The position numbers and the translations under genes are program-made. Source: Bacillota bacterium (GTDB lineage Bacteria > Bacillota > Clostridia > Christensenellales > UMGS416). Taken from it: a stretch of 27,702 nt of DNA. The notes beneath the pieces are model-generated. The model searched no databases. It was given only the letters and a program-made list of their open reading frames with translations, and had not been told where the DNA came from. The stretch lies in the NCBI GenBank assembly GCA_023428265.1, contig JAEYYW010000149.1:1-27702 (forward strand), in the 5' to 3' direction. Positions within the stretch are counted from its first letter, which is position 1. Each line of letters begins with the position of its first letter. Positions 1 to 8,347 of the stretch are shown piece by piece.

Positions 1-1
1 G

Positions 2-826
2 GAGATGCTCAAGCGCATCGCCCAATACAAGGTGACCACGTTCTGCGCGCCGCCCACGATCTACCGCTTCCTGATCAAGCAGGATCTATCGCGGTTTGAT
101 TTATCCAGCCTTCAGTATGCTGTGACCGCCGGCGAGGCATTGAATGCCGAGGTTTATAACCAATTCCTGAAGATCACGGGCCTTAAGGTGAAGGAGGGCT
201 TTGGCCAGACCGAAACCACGCTACTGGCCGGCACGTTCACCTGGATGGAGCCAAAGCCCGGCAGCATGGGCAAGCCCTCGCCGCAGTATGACGTGCACAT
301 TGTGGATGACCAGGGCCACGACGTGGCGCCCGGCGAAGTGGGGGAAATCACGATCCGCACCGACAAGCGGGTGCCGGTGGGCATGATGCTGGGCTACTAC
401 AACGATGCGGAGCTCACCGCCAACGCCTGGCATGACGGCCTTTACCACACCGGCGACACCGCCTGGGCAGATGAGGACGGCTACATTTTCTATGTAGGCC
501 GTGTGGACGACATCATCAAGTCATCCGGCTACCGCATCGGGCCCTTTGAGGTGGAAAGCGTGATCATGGAGCACCCGGCGGTGATGGAGTGCGCCGTGAC
601 TGGCATCCCGGACCCGGTGCGCGGCCAGGTGGTGAAGGCCACCGTAGTGCTGGCCAAGGGCTTCCAGGCCAGCGATGACCTGGCCCGCGAGTTGCAGGAG
701 TATGTGAAGACGCATACCGCGCCATATAAATACCCCCGCGCCATCGAGTTTGTGGCGGAGCTGCCCAAGACAATCAGCGGCAAGATCCGCCGGACGGAGA
801 TCCGGGCGAAGGACGCGGGGAAGTAG
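2..826 (+). CDS. Acyl-CoA synthetase (AMP-forming), C-terminal part, 5' partial
   Basis: The reading frame is open to the left edge, so this is the 3' part of a longer gene; the methionine codon at 5 is internal. The protein belongs to the adenylate-forming (ANL) superfamily, which activates a carboxylic acid with ATP and transfers the acyl group to CoA. Visible signatures are the EGFGQTETTLL loop (near residue 65), YHTGDTAWADEDGY with the ATP-ribose-binding Asp (near 150), the hinge region GRVDDIIKSSGYRIGPFEVE, and the C-terminal TISGKIRR segment carrying the catalytic lysine. The phrasing around the QTET motif resembles medium-chain (ACSM-like) acyl-CoA ligases more than acetyl-CoA synthetases, but substrate cannot be set from this part. 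About 270 residues of a usual 530-570 are present. A strong intrinsic terminator follows 112 bases after the stop. Confidence 0.9.
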   Translation, partial: EMLKRIAQYKVTTFCAPPTIYRFLIKQDLSRFDLSSLQYAVTAGEALNAEVYNQFLKITGLKVKEGFGQTETTLLAGTFTWMEPKPGSMGKPSPQYDVHIVDDQGHDVAPGEVGEITIRTDKRVPVGMMLGYYNDAELTANAWHDGLYHTGDTAWADEDGYIFYVGRVDDIIKSSGYRIGPFEVESVIMEHPAVMECAVTGIPDPVRGQVVKATVVLAKGFQASDDLARELQEYVKTHTAPYKYPRAIEFVAELPKTISGKIRRTEIRAKDAGK

Positions 827-937
827 GCAGTATCACCACCCCTTTGCGAAAACCCCTCTTCCCAGCCCCCTAAGTCAATCCCTACCCCCTCCCCTCGCGC
901 TCGCTGCTGTACAGCGAGCCGCTAACGACAAATGTTC

Positions 938-964
938 GGGCGTTTGCATTGCAAACGCCCTTTT
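938..964 (+). terminator. Intrinsic terminator after acyl-CoA synthetase
   Basis: A perfect 10-bp stem, GGGCGTTTGC (938-947) with GCAAACGCCC (951-960), closes a 3-nt loop and is followed directly by TTTT (961-964). It is the first strong terminator after the stop at 826 and closes that unit. Confidence 0.8.
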
Positions 965-1044
965 CAATTGCCGGGGTGATACCCCTCTCCCTTGTTTCAA
1001 GCCCGCACCCAGACTCCCACCCCCACCTGACCGCGTGAACAGCC

Positions 1045-1076
1045 AACACGCCCTCACCGCCCGGTGGGGGCGTGTT
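1045..1076. repeat. Long inverted repeat (hairpin) without U-tract
   Basis: AACACGCCC (1045-1053) pairs with GGGCGTGTT (1068-1076), and inside it CACCG (1055-1059) pairs with CGGTG (1062-1066), with a G-T pair joining the two helices. The stem is about 15 bp with a 2-base tip, so the real loop must open slightly. No run of T follows on either strand, so it is not a standard terminator. It lies about 27 bases before the candidate promoter of the next gene. Confidence 0.6.
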
Positions 1077-1102
1077 GATCTCAAGTACTCAGCGATCGAT
1101 GG

Positions 1103-1131
1103 TTTCCATCCGGGCAATTATGTGGTATCAT
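1103..1131 (+). promoter_or_regulatory. Candidate sigma-A promoter for hemolysin III gene
   Basis: TTTCCA (1103-1108), a 17-base spacer and TATCAT (1126-1131), with an extended -10 TGG immediately upstream (1123-1125). The transcript would have a leader of about 40 bases before the ATG at 1181. Confidence 0.4.
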
Positions 1132-1180
1132 GTTTTATATCACATGGTTTTTGTTACTACATATGAACTGAAGGTGCTCC

Positions 1181-1834
1181 ATGATTATAACCAAACCCAG
1201 ACTCAAAGACCCTGTCAGCGGTTTGCTGCACGCCTTCGGCGCGGCGCTCTCTGTCGCAGCACTTGTGCTATTGCTGCTCAAGGCTTCGGCAGGCGGCGGC
1301 TCCATCTGGCGCTACGTCGGCTTCTCCGTATTTGGAGCTGGCTTGATACTGCTCTATTCCGCCAGCGCAACCTACCACCTGCTCAACCTCTCGGAAAGGG
1401 CAATGCTCGTTTTCCGCAAGATCGATCACTGCATGATTTTCGTGCTGATCGCCGCCACCTACACGCCAATCTGCCTGATCCCGCTGCGGGGCCCATGGGG
1501 CTGGAGCCTGTTGGGCGCGGTGTGGGGGTTTGCGGCATTGGGCATCGTATTAAAGGCAGTGTTCTTCAGCGCCCCCCGCTGGCTCTACACCGCTTGCTAT
1601 GTGGCGCTGGGCTGGTCCTGCCTGGTCTGCATCGTGCCGATCCTGCGCACAATCCCATGGCAGGGGTTGCTGTGGCTGCTGGCCGGCGGCATTGCCTACA
1701 GCCTGGGAGCGGTGGTGTATGCCGTGAAGTGGCCGGGGCGGGAGGCAAAGTGGTTTGGATTCCATGAAATTTTCCATGTCTTCATTTTGCTCGGCAGTCT
1801 CTGCCATTTTCTGATGATGCTATGGTATATCTGA
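1181..1834 (+). CDS. Hemolysin III family (PAQR-type) membrane protein
   Basis: This 217-residue, strongly hydrophobic protein fits the bacterial hemolysin III / YqfA family, seven-helix membrane proteins of the PAQR superfamily. The family name comes from Bacillus cereus HlyIII, but the cellular role of most members is unknown. Diagnostic pieces are SASATYHLL near residue 65, KIDHCMIFVLIAATYTP near 85, and the C-terminal HEIFHVF...LCHF segment near 190-210, whose histidines with the earlier TYH and DH correspond to the conserved metal-site residues of the superfamily. Length is typical (about 200-220). The ATG at 1181 has an AAGGTG ribosome binding site 4-5 bases upstream. It is monocistronic: the next gene is convergent. 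Confidence 0.85.
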   Translation: MIITKPRLKDPVSGLLHAFGAALSVAALVLLLLKASAGGGSIWRYVGFSVFGAGLILLYSASATYHLLNLSERAMLVFRKIDHCMIFVLIAATYTPICLIPLRGPWGWSLLGAVWGFAALGIVLKAVFFSAPRWLYTACYVALGWSCLVCIVPILRTIPWQGLLWLLAGGIAYSLGAVVYAVKWPGREAKWFGFHEIFHVFILLGSLCHFLMMLWYI

Positions 1835-1874
1835 GAAACGATTTGTAAAAGGTCATAAATGCTGTCGGACGCAC

Positions 1875-1903
1875 AAAAGGCCGCCTCCTCAGCGGAAGCG
1901 GCC
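1875..1903 (-). terminator. Terminator for TM2-domain gene
   Basis: GGCCGC (1879-1884) pairs with GCGGCC (1898-1903), with a further internal TCC/GGA pairing. Read on the minus strand the stem is followed by TTTT (complement of 1875-1878). It sits 14 bases after the TM2 gene's stop and may also stop transcripts arriving from the convergent hemolysin III gene. Confidence 0.65.
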
Positions 1904-1916
1904 GGAAAGCAGCGAA

Positions 1917-2159
1917 TCAGGAGTTCCAGCTGGAGACGGGCAGGCCGGCTTTATCGGTGAAGGAGCCGAACAGGATCATGATGAAATCAATCAGCCACCC
2001 GAGGCCGAAGCAGCCTCCGGTCAGAAGCCAAAGGATACCTGTTCCTGTTTTACCGACGTAAAAGCGATGAATGCCCAAATAGCCCAGGAAAAAGCACAGC
2101 AAAAGGGCAGCCAGACGGCCCTTGCTGGAAACGGGCCTCACGACGTTTGCATACTGCAT
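1917..2159 (-). CDS. TM2 domain-containing small membrane protein
   Basis: An 80-residue protein that is almost entirely a TM2 domain: a hydrophobic segment with LGYLGIHRFYVGKTGTGI (GxxGxHRFYxG signature), then a short turn and a second helix ending GLGWLIDFIMILFG, the usual TM2 ending of a W-x-x-D motif in helix two. TM2 proteins are small two-helix membrane proteins; the bacterial members have no settled function. The ATG at 2159 has GGAGG at 2167-2171, 7 bases upstream. The upstream gap contains AT-rich sequence with a weak possible promoter (TTGCGG, 17 bases, TTTAAT on the minus strand) but I give that little weight. A terminator follows at 1875-1903. Confidence 0.85.
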   Translation of the reverse strand: MQYANVVRPVSSKGRLAALLLCFFLGYLGIHRFYVGKTGTGILWLLTGGCFGLGWLIDFIMILFGSFTDKAGLPVSSWNS

Positions 2160-2240
2160 GATAATACCTCCAGATGATGATAACCGATTAAACCATATTA
2201 TGCTAAACTCCGCAAGAAATGTTATATACCTTCCCGCTGC

Positions 2241-3827
2241 TCACACCGGTGGGTCCTGTTCGGCGGGCGGATCGGCCGGCGGATCCGGCGTGGGAGCGGG
2301 CGCTTGCGTGGGCTTTGGTGTCGGAGATGGTGTGACGGCCGGGGCCGTCGTGGGCGCAGGCGAAGGAGATCCGGTTGGCAGGCCGGACGGTTTGGGGTCG
2401 TTGGGGTTGTAGAGGATCACAGTGCCATACGCTTTGTAGGTCACTGTGTCAAGCTTCTCCCGCTTGTACTCCACGCCGTCCTTTTTATAGAGCTTGTAAA
2501 CGGATAGAACGACGCCGTCGCGGGGCTCGATGACCTTTGTTTCACCGGGAAGCACCGCGTTGCTGTCTTCATAACGGACGGTGTCCAGTTTGGGCAGCAC
2601 CTTGTCCACCACGGTGGCAAGTTCAATGGTTTCACCGGCCACAAACGGCTTCCCATAGACCTCTGCAGTAACCTTCCAGGGCGACTGCTGGTCCACCGTG
2701 ATCACAAGAATCACCGGTGTGTCGCCATTGTTGCGGATTACCAGATCCTTGCTGGGATAATCCACTGTGGCATCCTGCCCGCGAATCAGATAAGCGGACG
2801 GGATCGAATGCGGCACCCGCTTCACAATCTCCAGATTGGCGCGGGCCGCCGCGTTGAACAGCGTGCCGGACACCTGGCAAACCCCGCCGGCCAAGCCGTT
2901 GTCTTCCACACCGGCGCTCAGCACATGGGCGATCTGATAGCCCTTTGCCGCTGTGCGCTCGCCAGTGGTGTCATTAAACGAAAACTCTTCGCCCGGCAGA
3001 ATAAGGTGTTTGCTCACTTCACCGGCGGCCAGGGTGATGTTGTTTAGGCGCTCTTTGGAGTGGTCATTCATCCTGCTTTGATAGCGGGCGACCAGCTTGC
3101 TGTTGGCTTCCAGAACAGCCCTGGTGGCCTTGGCCGGCACCACTTCGGGCGTCACTTCGATCCGCCCCCAGGAGCCGGTTGCAAAGGCCTGTTTCACCTG
3201 CTCCCAGAGCGCGTCCGCATCCACCTTCTGGCCGGGCCGGTCATCGCTGAAGGTGAACCGCTGCCCGTCCGGTTTGGTTGCGTCAAAGCCAATCACCATT
3301 GCATCAAACGGCGCGGAGTAGAGTGTTTCGGCATAAAAGCGCACATCCTGCTCGATGGCGGATGGGTCGCAGGTCATCGTGGTGGCATACTCCCCCGCTC
3401 CGGCTTTCATTGCCTGACCGAGCACCTCATCGGTGTCGTAGACAACCGGCACATGGGAGCCGGTGAACTCCACGGTGTAGTTTTCGCGAGCCAACGTGAC
3501 GGATACGGCAGCGGTGCGGGCCTTCTGGGCCTCTTCCACTTTGGCCCTTGCCTCATCCCAGGAAAGGCCGCCCACATCGGCGCCATCCACAACAACGCCC
3601 CTGGCAAACCTGCCCTCGTGAGACACCGCCTGATTGCCCGTTGTATTGCTGCCGTCGGCAGGTCCGCCGGAGAAAACACCTGCCAGGGCTGCAATGCCCA
3701 CGCCCAGGGCAACCAGCACCACCGTCGCCAGCGCCACAGCTAGCGGCGTGGGAGTGAAGCGGGCCCTTCTGCGAGGCGCCACGCGCTTCCATTGATATCC
3801 GTATCCGGATCTTCTGCTGTAACGCAT
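2241..3827 (-). CDS. VanW family protein with G5-like domain (surface/cell-wall associated)
   Basis: The protein (528 residues from the chosen start) has a basic N-terminus, one transmembrane helix (about 28-52), two units resembling the peptidoglycan-binding-4 domain often found with VanW (about 71-236; note GVVVDGADVGGLSWDEA), a VanW domain (about 246-376) with LPGEEFSFND and GGVCQVSGTLFNAA, a G5-like domain (about 397-472; LPGETKVIEPRDG) and a Pro/Thr/Ser-rich tail of about 50 residues. It is expected to be anchored in the membrane with its body in the wall. VanW proteins are named from vancomycin-resistance clusters but most, like this, are stand-alone and of unknown biochemical function. 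The frame is open to 3869, but the ATG at 3827 is preferred because GGGAGGGAAGGA lies directly upstream (3828-3839). It follows the next upstream gene by 79 bases and may be co-transcribed with it. Confidence 0.85.
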   Translation of the reverse strand: MRYSRRSGYGYQWKRVAPRRRARFTPTPLAVALATVVLVALGVGIAALAGVFSGGPADGSNTTGNQAVSHEGRFARGVVVDGADVGGLSWDEARAKVEEAQKARTAAVSVTLARENYTVEFTGSHVPVVYDTDEVLGQAMKAGAGEYATTMTCDPSAIEQDVRFYAETLYSAPFDAMVIGFDATKPDGQRFTFSDDRPGQKVDADALWEQVKQAFATGSWGRIEVTPEVVPAKATRAVLEANSKLVARYQSRMNDHSKERLNNITLAAGEVSKHLILPGEEFSFNDTTGERTAAKGYQIAHVLSAGVEDNGLAGGVCQVSGTLFNAAARANLEIVKRVPHSIPSAYLIRGQDATVDYPSKDLVIRNNGDTPVILVITVDQQSPWKVTAEVYGKPFVAGETIELATVVDKVLPKLDTVRYEDSNAVLPGETKVIEPRDGVVLSVYKLYKKDGVEYKREKLDTVTYKAYGTVILYNPNDPKPSGLPTGSPSPAPTTAPAVTPSPTPKPTQAPAPTPDPPADPPAEQDPPV

Positions 3828-3906
3828 TCCTTCCCTCCCGGCCGGGCAGAAGCAAAGCCGCCAAGCCAAGTCACAGCCTGATCACTGCGGCGGCGTCAAA
3901 ACAAAC

Positions 3907-5286
3907 TTAGCGCACATCCACACCCAAGGCTTCCATCATCGCCGTGCCAAAGTCGACGTTCTTCTGTTTTGCGGCGGACTTCATGATGGCGTCATAATCA
4001 TCCACGCGGGTCATTACGGACTTTCCAACCAGCATTACGCTCACGGGGATTGCCACCAGCAACGCCACCGCGGCAACGGCGCGCGGAAGGCCATAACCGC
4101 CAGAGGAGCGGGCCGCATGCTTTGCCGGGCCTGCCCTGCGCACCAGCGCAACCAGCAGCCACCCAAGGGCAACAAACACCACGCACTGGACAAACAGGAA
4201 GATCGTGACGCCGCCGGCATAGGAAAGCGCCCAGTTCGCAAGGATCCTGGCCAGCCCTGCCGATCCGGAGGATGCCATCGCCGAAAACGCCGCGCCGATT
4301 TGCGGCCTGAGCAGCAGCGTGGCCACCGGAAGCACCAAACCCAACACACCGGAAACAATCAGAGGCACGCCGAGCCAGCGCATCAGCTGCCGCTTCTGCC
4401 AGGCGATCACAGCAATGGCACCGCCCAGCAGCAGAAACAGCAGCGCCGACAGCAGCATCACGCTGCCGCGTATGCCGCCGAACAGTGCGGAAAAGCCGGT
4501 CACCGGGTTTTCCTGATTGCCATACGCGCTGTTGAACAGCACGTTCAGGTTCAGTTTGTCCTGCATGCCGGATCCTCCCAGCATGTCTGCAGCCACGGCC
4601 TTGATCGTGTATTCCAGCAGCTCTTCGGTGGATGAGCCTTCCTGGGTGCGATTGCCGATCTTCACGCAGATATCCGCCGCCGTGCTATCGGTCATTGTCA
4701 TGCCCATCAGCTGCCCCATCTGCTTGAGTTGTTTCACTGCAGCGCCATTGGCCTTGCCGTCGCGCACAAACCCGCCGCTGGTGAGCTCTATCTGGCTGAT
4801 CATCGCCTCAAAGTCTTTGGCTGTGATTTTGCCCCCTTCCAAGAACTGATCCACGTAGGAGCCCAACATGGCGTTTTTGATCGGGGAAATATCCACCGAC
4901 GGGAGTTTGTCCGTGTTGCCGGTAAAATAGGAAAACAAACCCTTGACCAGGTTTGGAACCTCTGCGGCAAGCCACTTTTGATCAAAAGATTGCTTCATGG
5001 AGTTCTCAAACTCACGAACTCGCTGCTTGAGCTCCTTGGACGCCTTGCCGGATTGTAACGCCTCGCGCTCCTTGTCGCTCAGCGGCATAAACACCTCGGC
5101 GCTGCCGGAAAGGTCTCCTGCCATTTGCTGAAGCTGGGCGTCCTTGATGCTGTGGTCAAACATCAGCCCGAAGTAGCCACCGGAAAACACGGTGCAATTT
5201 AGCGCCAGATTCAGCTGAAGAAACAGCGCCGACAGCACAAACGCACAGCACAAAACCACCAGCAAAAGAGCCTTCAGAACCTTCAA
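3907..5286 (-). CDS. Unrecognised multi-pass membrane protein
   Basis: I do not recognise a family. The 459-residue protein has an N-terminal hydrophobic segment (about 5-27, signal anchor), a hydrophilic region of about 240 residues rich in Lys/Glu/Gln that should lie outside the membrane, then hydrophobic segments near 274-296, 305-326, 350-382 and 402-421, and a short C-terminal tail. No catalytic motif stands out. Only TTG at 5286 fits as start: a TGA stop lies five codons upstream in frame, and TGAGGT (5296-5301) is placed about 9-10 bases before the TTG. The ATG at 5291 is in a different frame and closes at once. A near-consensus promoter lies at 5333-5361. The VanW gene follows 79 bases downstream, suggesting a cell-envelope pair. 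Confidence 0.75.
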   Translation of the reverse strand: MKVLKALLLVVLCCAFVLSALFLQLNLALNCTVFSGGYFGLMFDHSIKDAQLQQMAGDLSGSAEVFMPLSDKEREALQSGKASKELKQRVREFENSMKQSFDQKWLAAEVPNLVKGLFSYFTGNTDKLPSVDISPIKNAMLGSYVDQFLEGGKITAKDFEAMISQIELTSGGFVRDGKANGAAVKQLKQMGQLMGMTMTDSTAADICVKIGNRTQEGSSTEELLEYTIKAVAADMLGGSGMQDKLNLNVLFNSAYGNQENPVTGFSALFGGIRGSVMLLSALLFLLLGGAIAVIAWQKRQLMRWLGVPLIVSGVLGLVLPVATLLLRPQIGAAFSAMASSGSAGLARILANWALSYAGGVTIFLFVQCVVFVALGWLLVALVRRAGPAKHAARSSGGYGLPRAVAAVALLVAIPVSVMLVGKSVMTRVDDYDAIMKSAAKQKNVDFGTAMMEALGVDVR

Positions 5287-5332
5287 AACATCAATACCTC
5301 AATTCCATTGCGATTACCGTTATCACCGGTCC

Positions 5333-5361
5333 ATTGTAACCTATTTTCTGCCTGTTGACAA
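5333..5361 (-). promoter_or_regulatory. Sigma-A promoter for membrane-protein/VanW unit
   Basis: Read on the minus strand: TTGTCA (5356-5361), 17-base spacer, TACAAT (5333-5338). Each box matches the consensus at 5 of 6 positions and spacing is ideal. It lies in the 96-base gap between the amidohydrolase and the membrane-protein gene, so the latter need not depend on upstream transcription. Confidence 0.7.
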
Positions 5362-5382
5362 ATCAGGCACGGTTCCGCGCGT

Positions 5383-6168
5383 TCATAACCCAAACAGGCG
5401 CTCGGCATTGCCGTGCAGAATCAGTTCCTTCACATCATCCTTCAAGCCCAGCCGATCGATCATTTCCAGCTCCTGCCAGGGGCTCCACATCGGGTAATCG
5501 GTGCCAAACAGCACATGGTCCGCCCCATAAAGCTCAATGAGGGCCAACGCCTGATCCGGAGTCATATCATAAAGCGAGCTGGAGGTGTCCACCAGCACAC
5601 CGCTTCCGCCCAGCACCGCAGCCGATTCCTTCCACTCAGACCATCCGCCAAAATGGGCGCAAACCATCTCAAGCTTCGGGAAACGCTCCAGCACCCGCGC
5701 AATCCTGTGCGCTTTGGAAAACTCATACCGGTGATCGCCGGCGTGCACCAGGATCGGCAACCGGCCCTCCACGGCCCTGTAGATCCGCATCGCCCGCTCA
5801 TCATCCAGCAGAAAGCGCTGAAAATCGGAGTGGATCTTGACGCCTCGCAGGCCCATTGAGACCGCCCGCTCAATTTCTTCCTCAATTGCCGGGTGGTCGG
5901 GATGAATTGTGGCAAAACCCGCAAGCCGGTCGGGGTGCTGCCGGACCGCGCTAGCAATGAAGTCGTTGATGGCAGCCACTTGCTGCGGCACTGTAGCGAC
6001 AGAGTGCACCAGTGCCATGCCGATGCCGCATTGCTCGTTGATCTGCAGAAGCGTGCCCACCGTGCCGTCATATTGCATGGGGATGCCATAGAACTCGCCG
6101 ATGGCGCCAGAGGCTTTTAAGGCAATCTTGTCCGGAAAGATGTGTGCGTGGAAATCGATGATCCTCAT
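5383..6168 (-). CDS. Amidohydrolase-family metal-dependent hydrolase
   Basis: A 261-residue TIM-barrel amidohydrolase of the Amidohydro_rel 2 type (the group with ACMSD and related decarboxylases/hydrolases). Metal and catalytic residues are visible: HAH (H7, H9) at the first strand, VHAGDH (H142), AHFGG (H172) and FGTDYP (D224). Members hydrolyse or decarboxylate small cyclic or aromatic acids; the substrate here cannot be deduced. The length is complete for the short single-domain form. The ATG at 6168 has GAGGGAG (6172-6178) just upstream. A candidate promoter lies at 6205-6232. No convincing terminator separates it from the next minus-strand gene, so some read-through is possible. Confidence 0.85.
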   Translation of the reverse strand: MRIIDFHAHIFPDKIALKASGAIGEFYGIPMQYDGTVGTLLQINEQCGIGMALVHSVATVPQQVAAINDFIASAVRQHPDRLAGFATIHPDHPAIEEEIERAVSMGLRGVKIHSDFQRFLLDDERAMRIYRAVEGRLPILVHAGDHRYEFSKAHRIARVLERFPKLEMVCAHFGGWSEWKESAAVLGGSGVLVDTSSSLYDMTPDQALALIELYGADHVLFGTDYPMWSPWQELEMIDRLGLKDDVKELILHGNAERLFGL

Positions 6169-6204
6169 AATCTCCCTCTTTAAAGCAGAAGACCTGCAAA
6201 AACA

Positions 6205-6232
6205 ATTTTATCTCATTTTCCGCAGGAAACAA
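6205..6232 (-). promoter_or_regulatory. Candidate promoter for amidohydrolase gene
   Basis: Minus strand: TTGTTT (6227-6232), 16-base spacer, TAAAAT (6205-6210). The -35 box is weak, the -10 box matches at 5 of 6. Confidence 0.35.
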
Positions 6233-6320
6233 CAACGAGCTGGTGATCGGCCGCATTTTTGCCCATACGCCTAGGCAATTTATCCTTTTTATGTTAACTA
6301 TGCCGTAAAACCGTTTATAT

Positions 6321-6349
6321 TTGTCTTCGCAAAACAGGGATGCTAGAAT
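6321..6349 (+). promoter_or_regulatory. Sigma-A promoter for GH3 gene
   Basis: TTGTCT (6321-6326), 17-base spacer, TAGAAT (6344-6349), with TGC directly before the -10 (extended -10). The start codon at 6387 lies about 30 bases after the predicted transcription start. Confidence 0.6.
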
Positions 6350-6386
6350 GGCGGTAACAGAATCCTCACGAGGATGGTAGCCGGAC

Positions 6387-8306
6387 ATGCAAACGAGACT
6401 GATGCAGGTTATCCTGATTGCCGGTTTGATTGCAGCGTTGTTGCTCGGCTGCGGGCCAGGCGGAGCCGACCTGCCCACACCGGCGGCAAGCATGGCCCCC
6501 TCAACGGCAGCCACCGGTGCGGCTGCCACAGCCCCGGACATGACCCCGGAGACGACGGACGCTCCCCTCCCCTTTCAGGATGCGAGCCTGCCTGTGGAGG
6601 CACGGGTGCAAGACCTGCTGGGCCGCATGACGCTGGAAGAAAAGGCCGGGCAGATGATACAGGCGGAGCGCGTCAACGCATCTCCCGCCGCTGTGACGAA
6701 AGCGGCGCTTGGCGCGGTGCTGAGCGGCGGCGGCTCCGTGCCCGGCGAGGGCGCGCCTGAGGACTGGCTGGGCATGACGCGCGCCTATCAGGACGCGGCG
6801 CTGAAGTGCCGCCTGCCCATCCCGCTGCTCTATGGCGTGGATGCCGTGCATGGCCACAACAACGCGGCGGGAGCGGTGCTGTTCCCCCACAACATCGCGC
6901 TGGGAGCGGCAAACAGCCCGGAGCTCATGGAGCAGATGGGCGTGGCCGTTGCCGAAGAGATGATTGCCACCGGTATCCCATGGACGTTTGCACCTTGCCT
7001 TGCTGTGACACAGGACCCGCGCTGGGGCCGCACCTATGAGAGCTTTTCCAGTGACCCTGATTTGGTGTCCTCCCTGACGCTTCCATTCACAAAGGGCTTG
7101 CTGGCGGGCTGCGCAATCCCCACTGCCAAGCATTATGTGGCGGACGGAGGAGCGATATGGGGTACCTCGAAGACAACAGGATATTATATCGATCAGGGCG
7201 ACGCTGCCATCCAGGAGCAGACGCTGCGCCAGATGCACCTCTCCCCCTATCAGGCGATGATTCAAGCCGGCGTGCCTGTTGTGATGGCCTCATTCGGCTC
7301 CTGGAACGGCGTGAAGCTTCATGAGCAGAAATATCTGCTGACAGACGTGCTGAAGGGCGAGCTCGGGTTTCAGGGCTTTGTCGTATCAGACTATAACGGC
7401 ATTGAGCAGCTGGGTTACGGCACACTGGCTGAAAAAGTGAGCGCCGCCGTGAATGCCGGTGTGGACATGCTGATGGAAACCGGCATGTATGCGATGGTGC
7501 TCAAGGCAATCGTAACCGGCGTGAACAGCGGCGATATCCCGCAGGCACGGGTGGACGACGCAGTTTCCCGCATCCTTCGGGTGAAGTTTAAGGCGGGGCT
7601 TTTTGAAGACCCCTATCTGGAAAACCGCAGGCCGGGCAAATTTGGCACAGTGGAGCACAGGGCGCTGGCGGCGGAGCTCGCAGCGCGATCGCTGGTGCTG
7701 CTGAAGAATGACGGCGTGTTGCCATTCAAAGCCGGGCAGAAAATCTTTGTGACCGGGCCGGCGGCGGACGATTTGGGCGTGCAATGCGGCGGGTGGTCAC
7801 TGACGTGGCAGGGCTGGACCGGCGACAACCGTCAAACAACAGGCACGACAATACTGGAGGGCTTAAAGCAGGCGGCGGCCAGAGCCGGTGCGGAGATACT
7901 GACCGATGAGGCGGAACTGGCAAAGGCGGATGTTGTGCTGCTGGTCATCGGTGAAAAGCCCTATGCCGAAGGCGTGGGTGACAGCCCGGATCTTTCATTG
8001 ACCGGCAAGCTGGCCCTCGATGGCAACGCCAAGGCAATGGCACTGGCAGAAGCAAGCGGCAAACCGGTTGTGGCGCTGATCGTGGCCGGCCGTGAGGTGA
8101 TCCTCTCCGATGCGCTCAAGGGCTGGAGCGCCGCCGTGATGGCATGGCTGCCCGGCACCGAAGGGCAAGGCGTGGCGCCCGCACTCTTCGGTGAGAGGGA
8201 CTTCACCGGCAGGCTGCCGATGCCGTGGTACAAGAGTGTGGAGAGCATTGGAAAGCAGGATGCGGAGCCGCTCTTCCCAATCGGCTATGGTCTGAAACTG
8301 AAATGA
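6387..8306 (+). CDS. Lipoprotein glycoside hydrolase family 3 (beta-glucosidase / exo-glucanase type)
   Basis: The 639-residue protein starts with a lipoprotein signal peptide whose lipobox LLGC places the acylated Cys at residue 22, followed by an Ala/Thr/Pro-rich linker to about residue 65. The GH3 N-terminal barrel follows (about 68-400), with PLLYGVDAVHGHNN, KHYVADGG and the nucleophile in GFVVSDYNG (D335). The C-terminal alpha/beta domain (about 430-639) contains GEKPYAEGVGDSPDLSLTG, matching the loop that carries the acid/base glutamate in barley ExoI-like enzymes (here probably E528). The two-domain layout without a fibronectin-III tail also fits ExoI/glucan glucohydrolases. It likely releases glucose from beta-glucans at the outer membrane face. 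A GAGGA ribosome binding site (6370-6374) is about 12 bases from the ATG, rather far. It has its own promoter and shares a hairpin with ackA at its end. Confidence 0.92.
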   Translation: MQTRLMQVILIAGLIAALLLGCGPGGADLPTPAASMAPSTAATGAAATAPDMTPETTDAPLPFQDASLPVEARVQDLLGRMTLEEKAGQMIQAERVNASPAAVTKAALGAVLSGGGSVPGEGAPEDWLGMTRAYQDAALKCRLPIPLLYGVDAVHGHNNAAGAVLFPHNIALGAANSPELMEQMGVAVAEEMIATGIPWTFAPCLAVTQDPRWGRTYESFSSDPDLVSSLTLPFTKGLLAGCAIPTAKHYVADGGAIWGTSKTTGYYIDQGDAAIQEQTLRQMHLSPYQAMIQAGVPVVMASFGSWNGVKLHEQKYLLTDVLKGELGFQGFVVSDYNGIEQLGYGTLAEKVSAAVNAGVDMLMETGMYAMVLKAIVTGVNSGDIPQARVDDAVSRILRVKFKAGLFEDPYLENRRPGKFGTVEHRALAAELAARSLVLLKNDGVLPFKAGQKIFVTGPAADDLGVQCGGWSLTWQGWTGDNRQTTGTTILEGLKQAAARAGAEILTDEAELAKADVVLLVIGEKPYAEGVGDSPDLSLTGKLALDGNAKAMALAEASGKPVVALIVAGREVILSDALKGWSAAVMAWLPGTEGQGVAPALFGERDFTGRLPMPWYKSVESIGKQDAEPLFPIGYGLKLK

Positions 8307-8331
8307 AAACGGCGGGCATTTCTGCCCGCCG
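8306..8331 (-). terminator. Hairpin terminator between convergent GH3 and ackA
   Basis: CGGCGGGC (8310-8317) pairs with GCCCGCCG (8324-8331) around a 6-base loop. On the minus strand it is followed by TTTT (complement of 8306-8309), so it acts best for ackA; on the plus strand there is no U-tract, though it may still help to end the GH3 transcript. Confidence 0.7.
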
Positions 8332-8347
8332 CAACCTGTTGTGAAGC

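Larger units (their letters stand above)
827..1180. other. Intergenic region, C-rich, with hairpins; no gene seen
   Basis: No coding region is supported in these 354 bases. The plus strand is markedly pyrimidine/C-rich at about 835-900 and 976-1030. It holds a small 6-bp hairpin (901-906 with 912-917), the terminator at 938-964, a long 14-15 bp inverted repeat at 1045-1076 and a candidate promoter at 1103-1131. The low complexity could be decayed sequence or a structured spacer; I cannot tell which. Confidence 0.6.
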
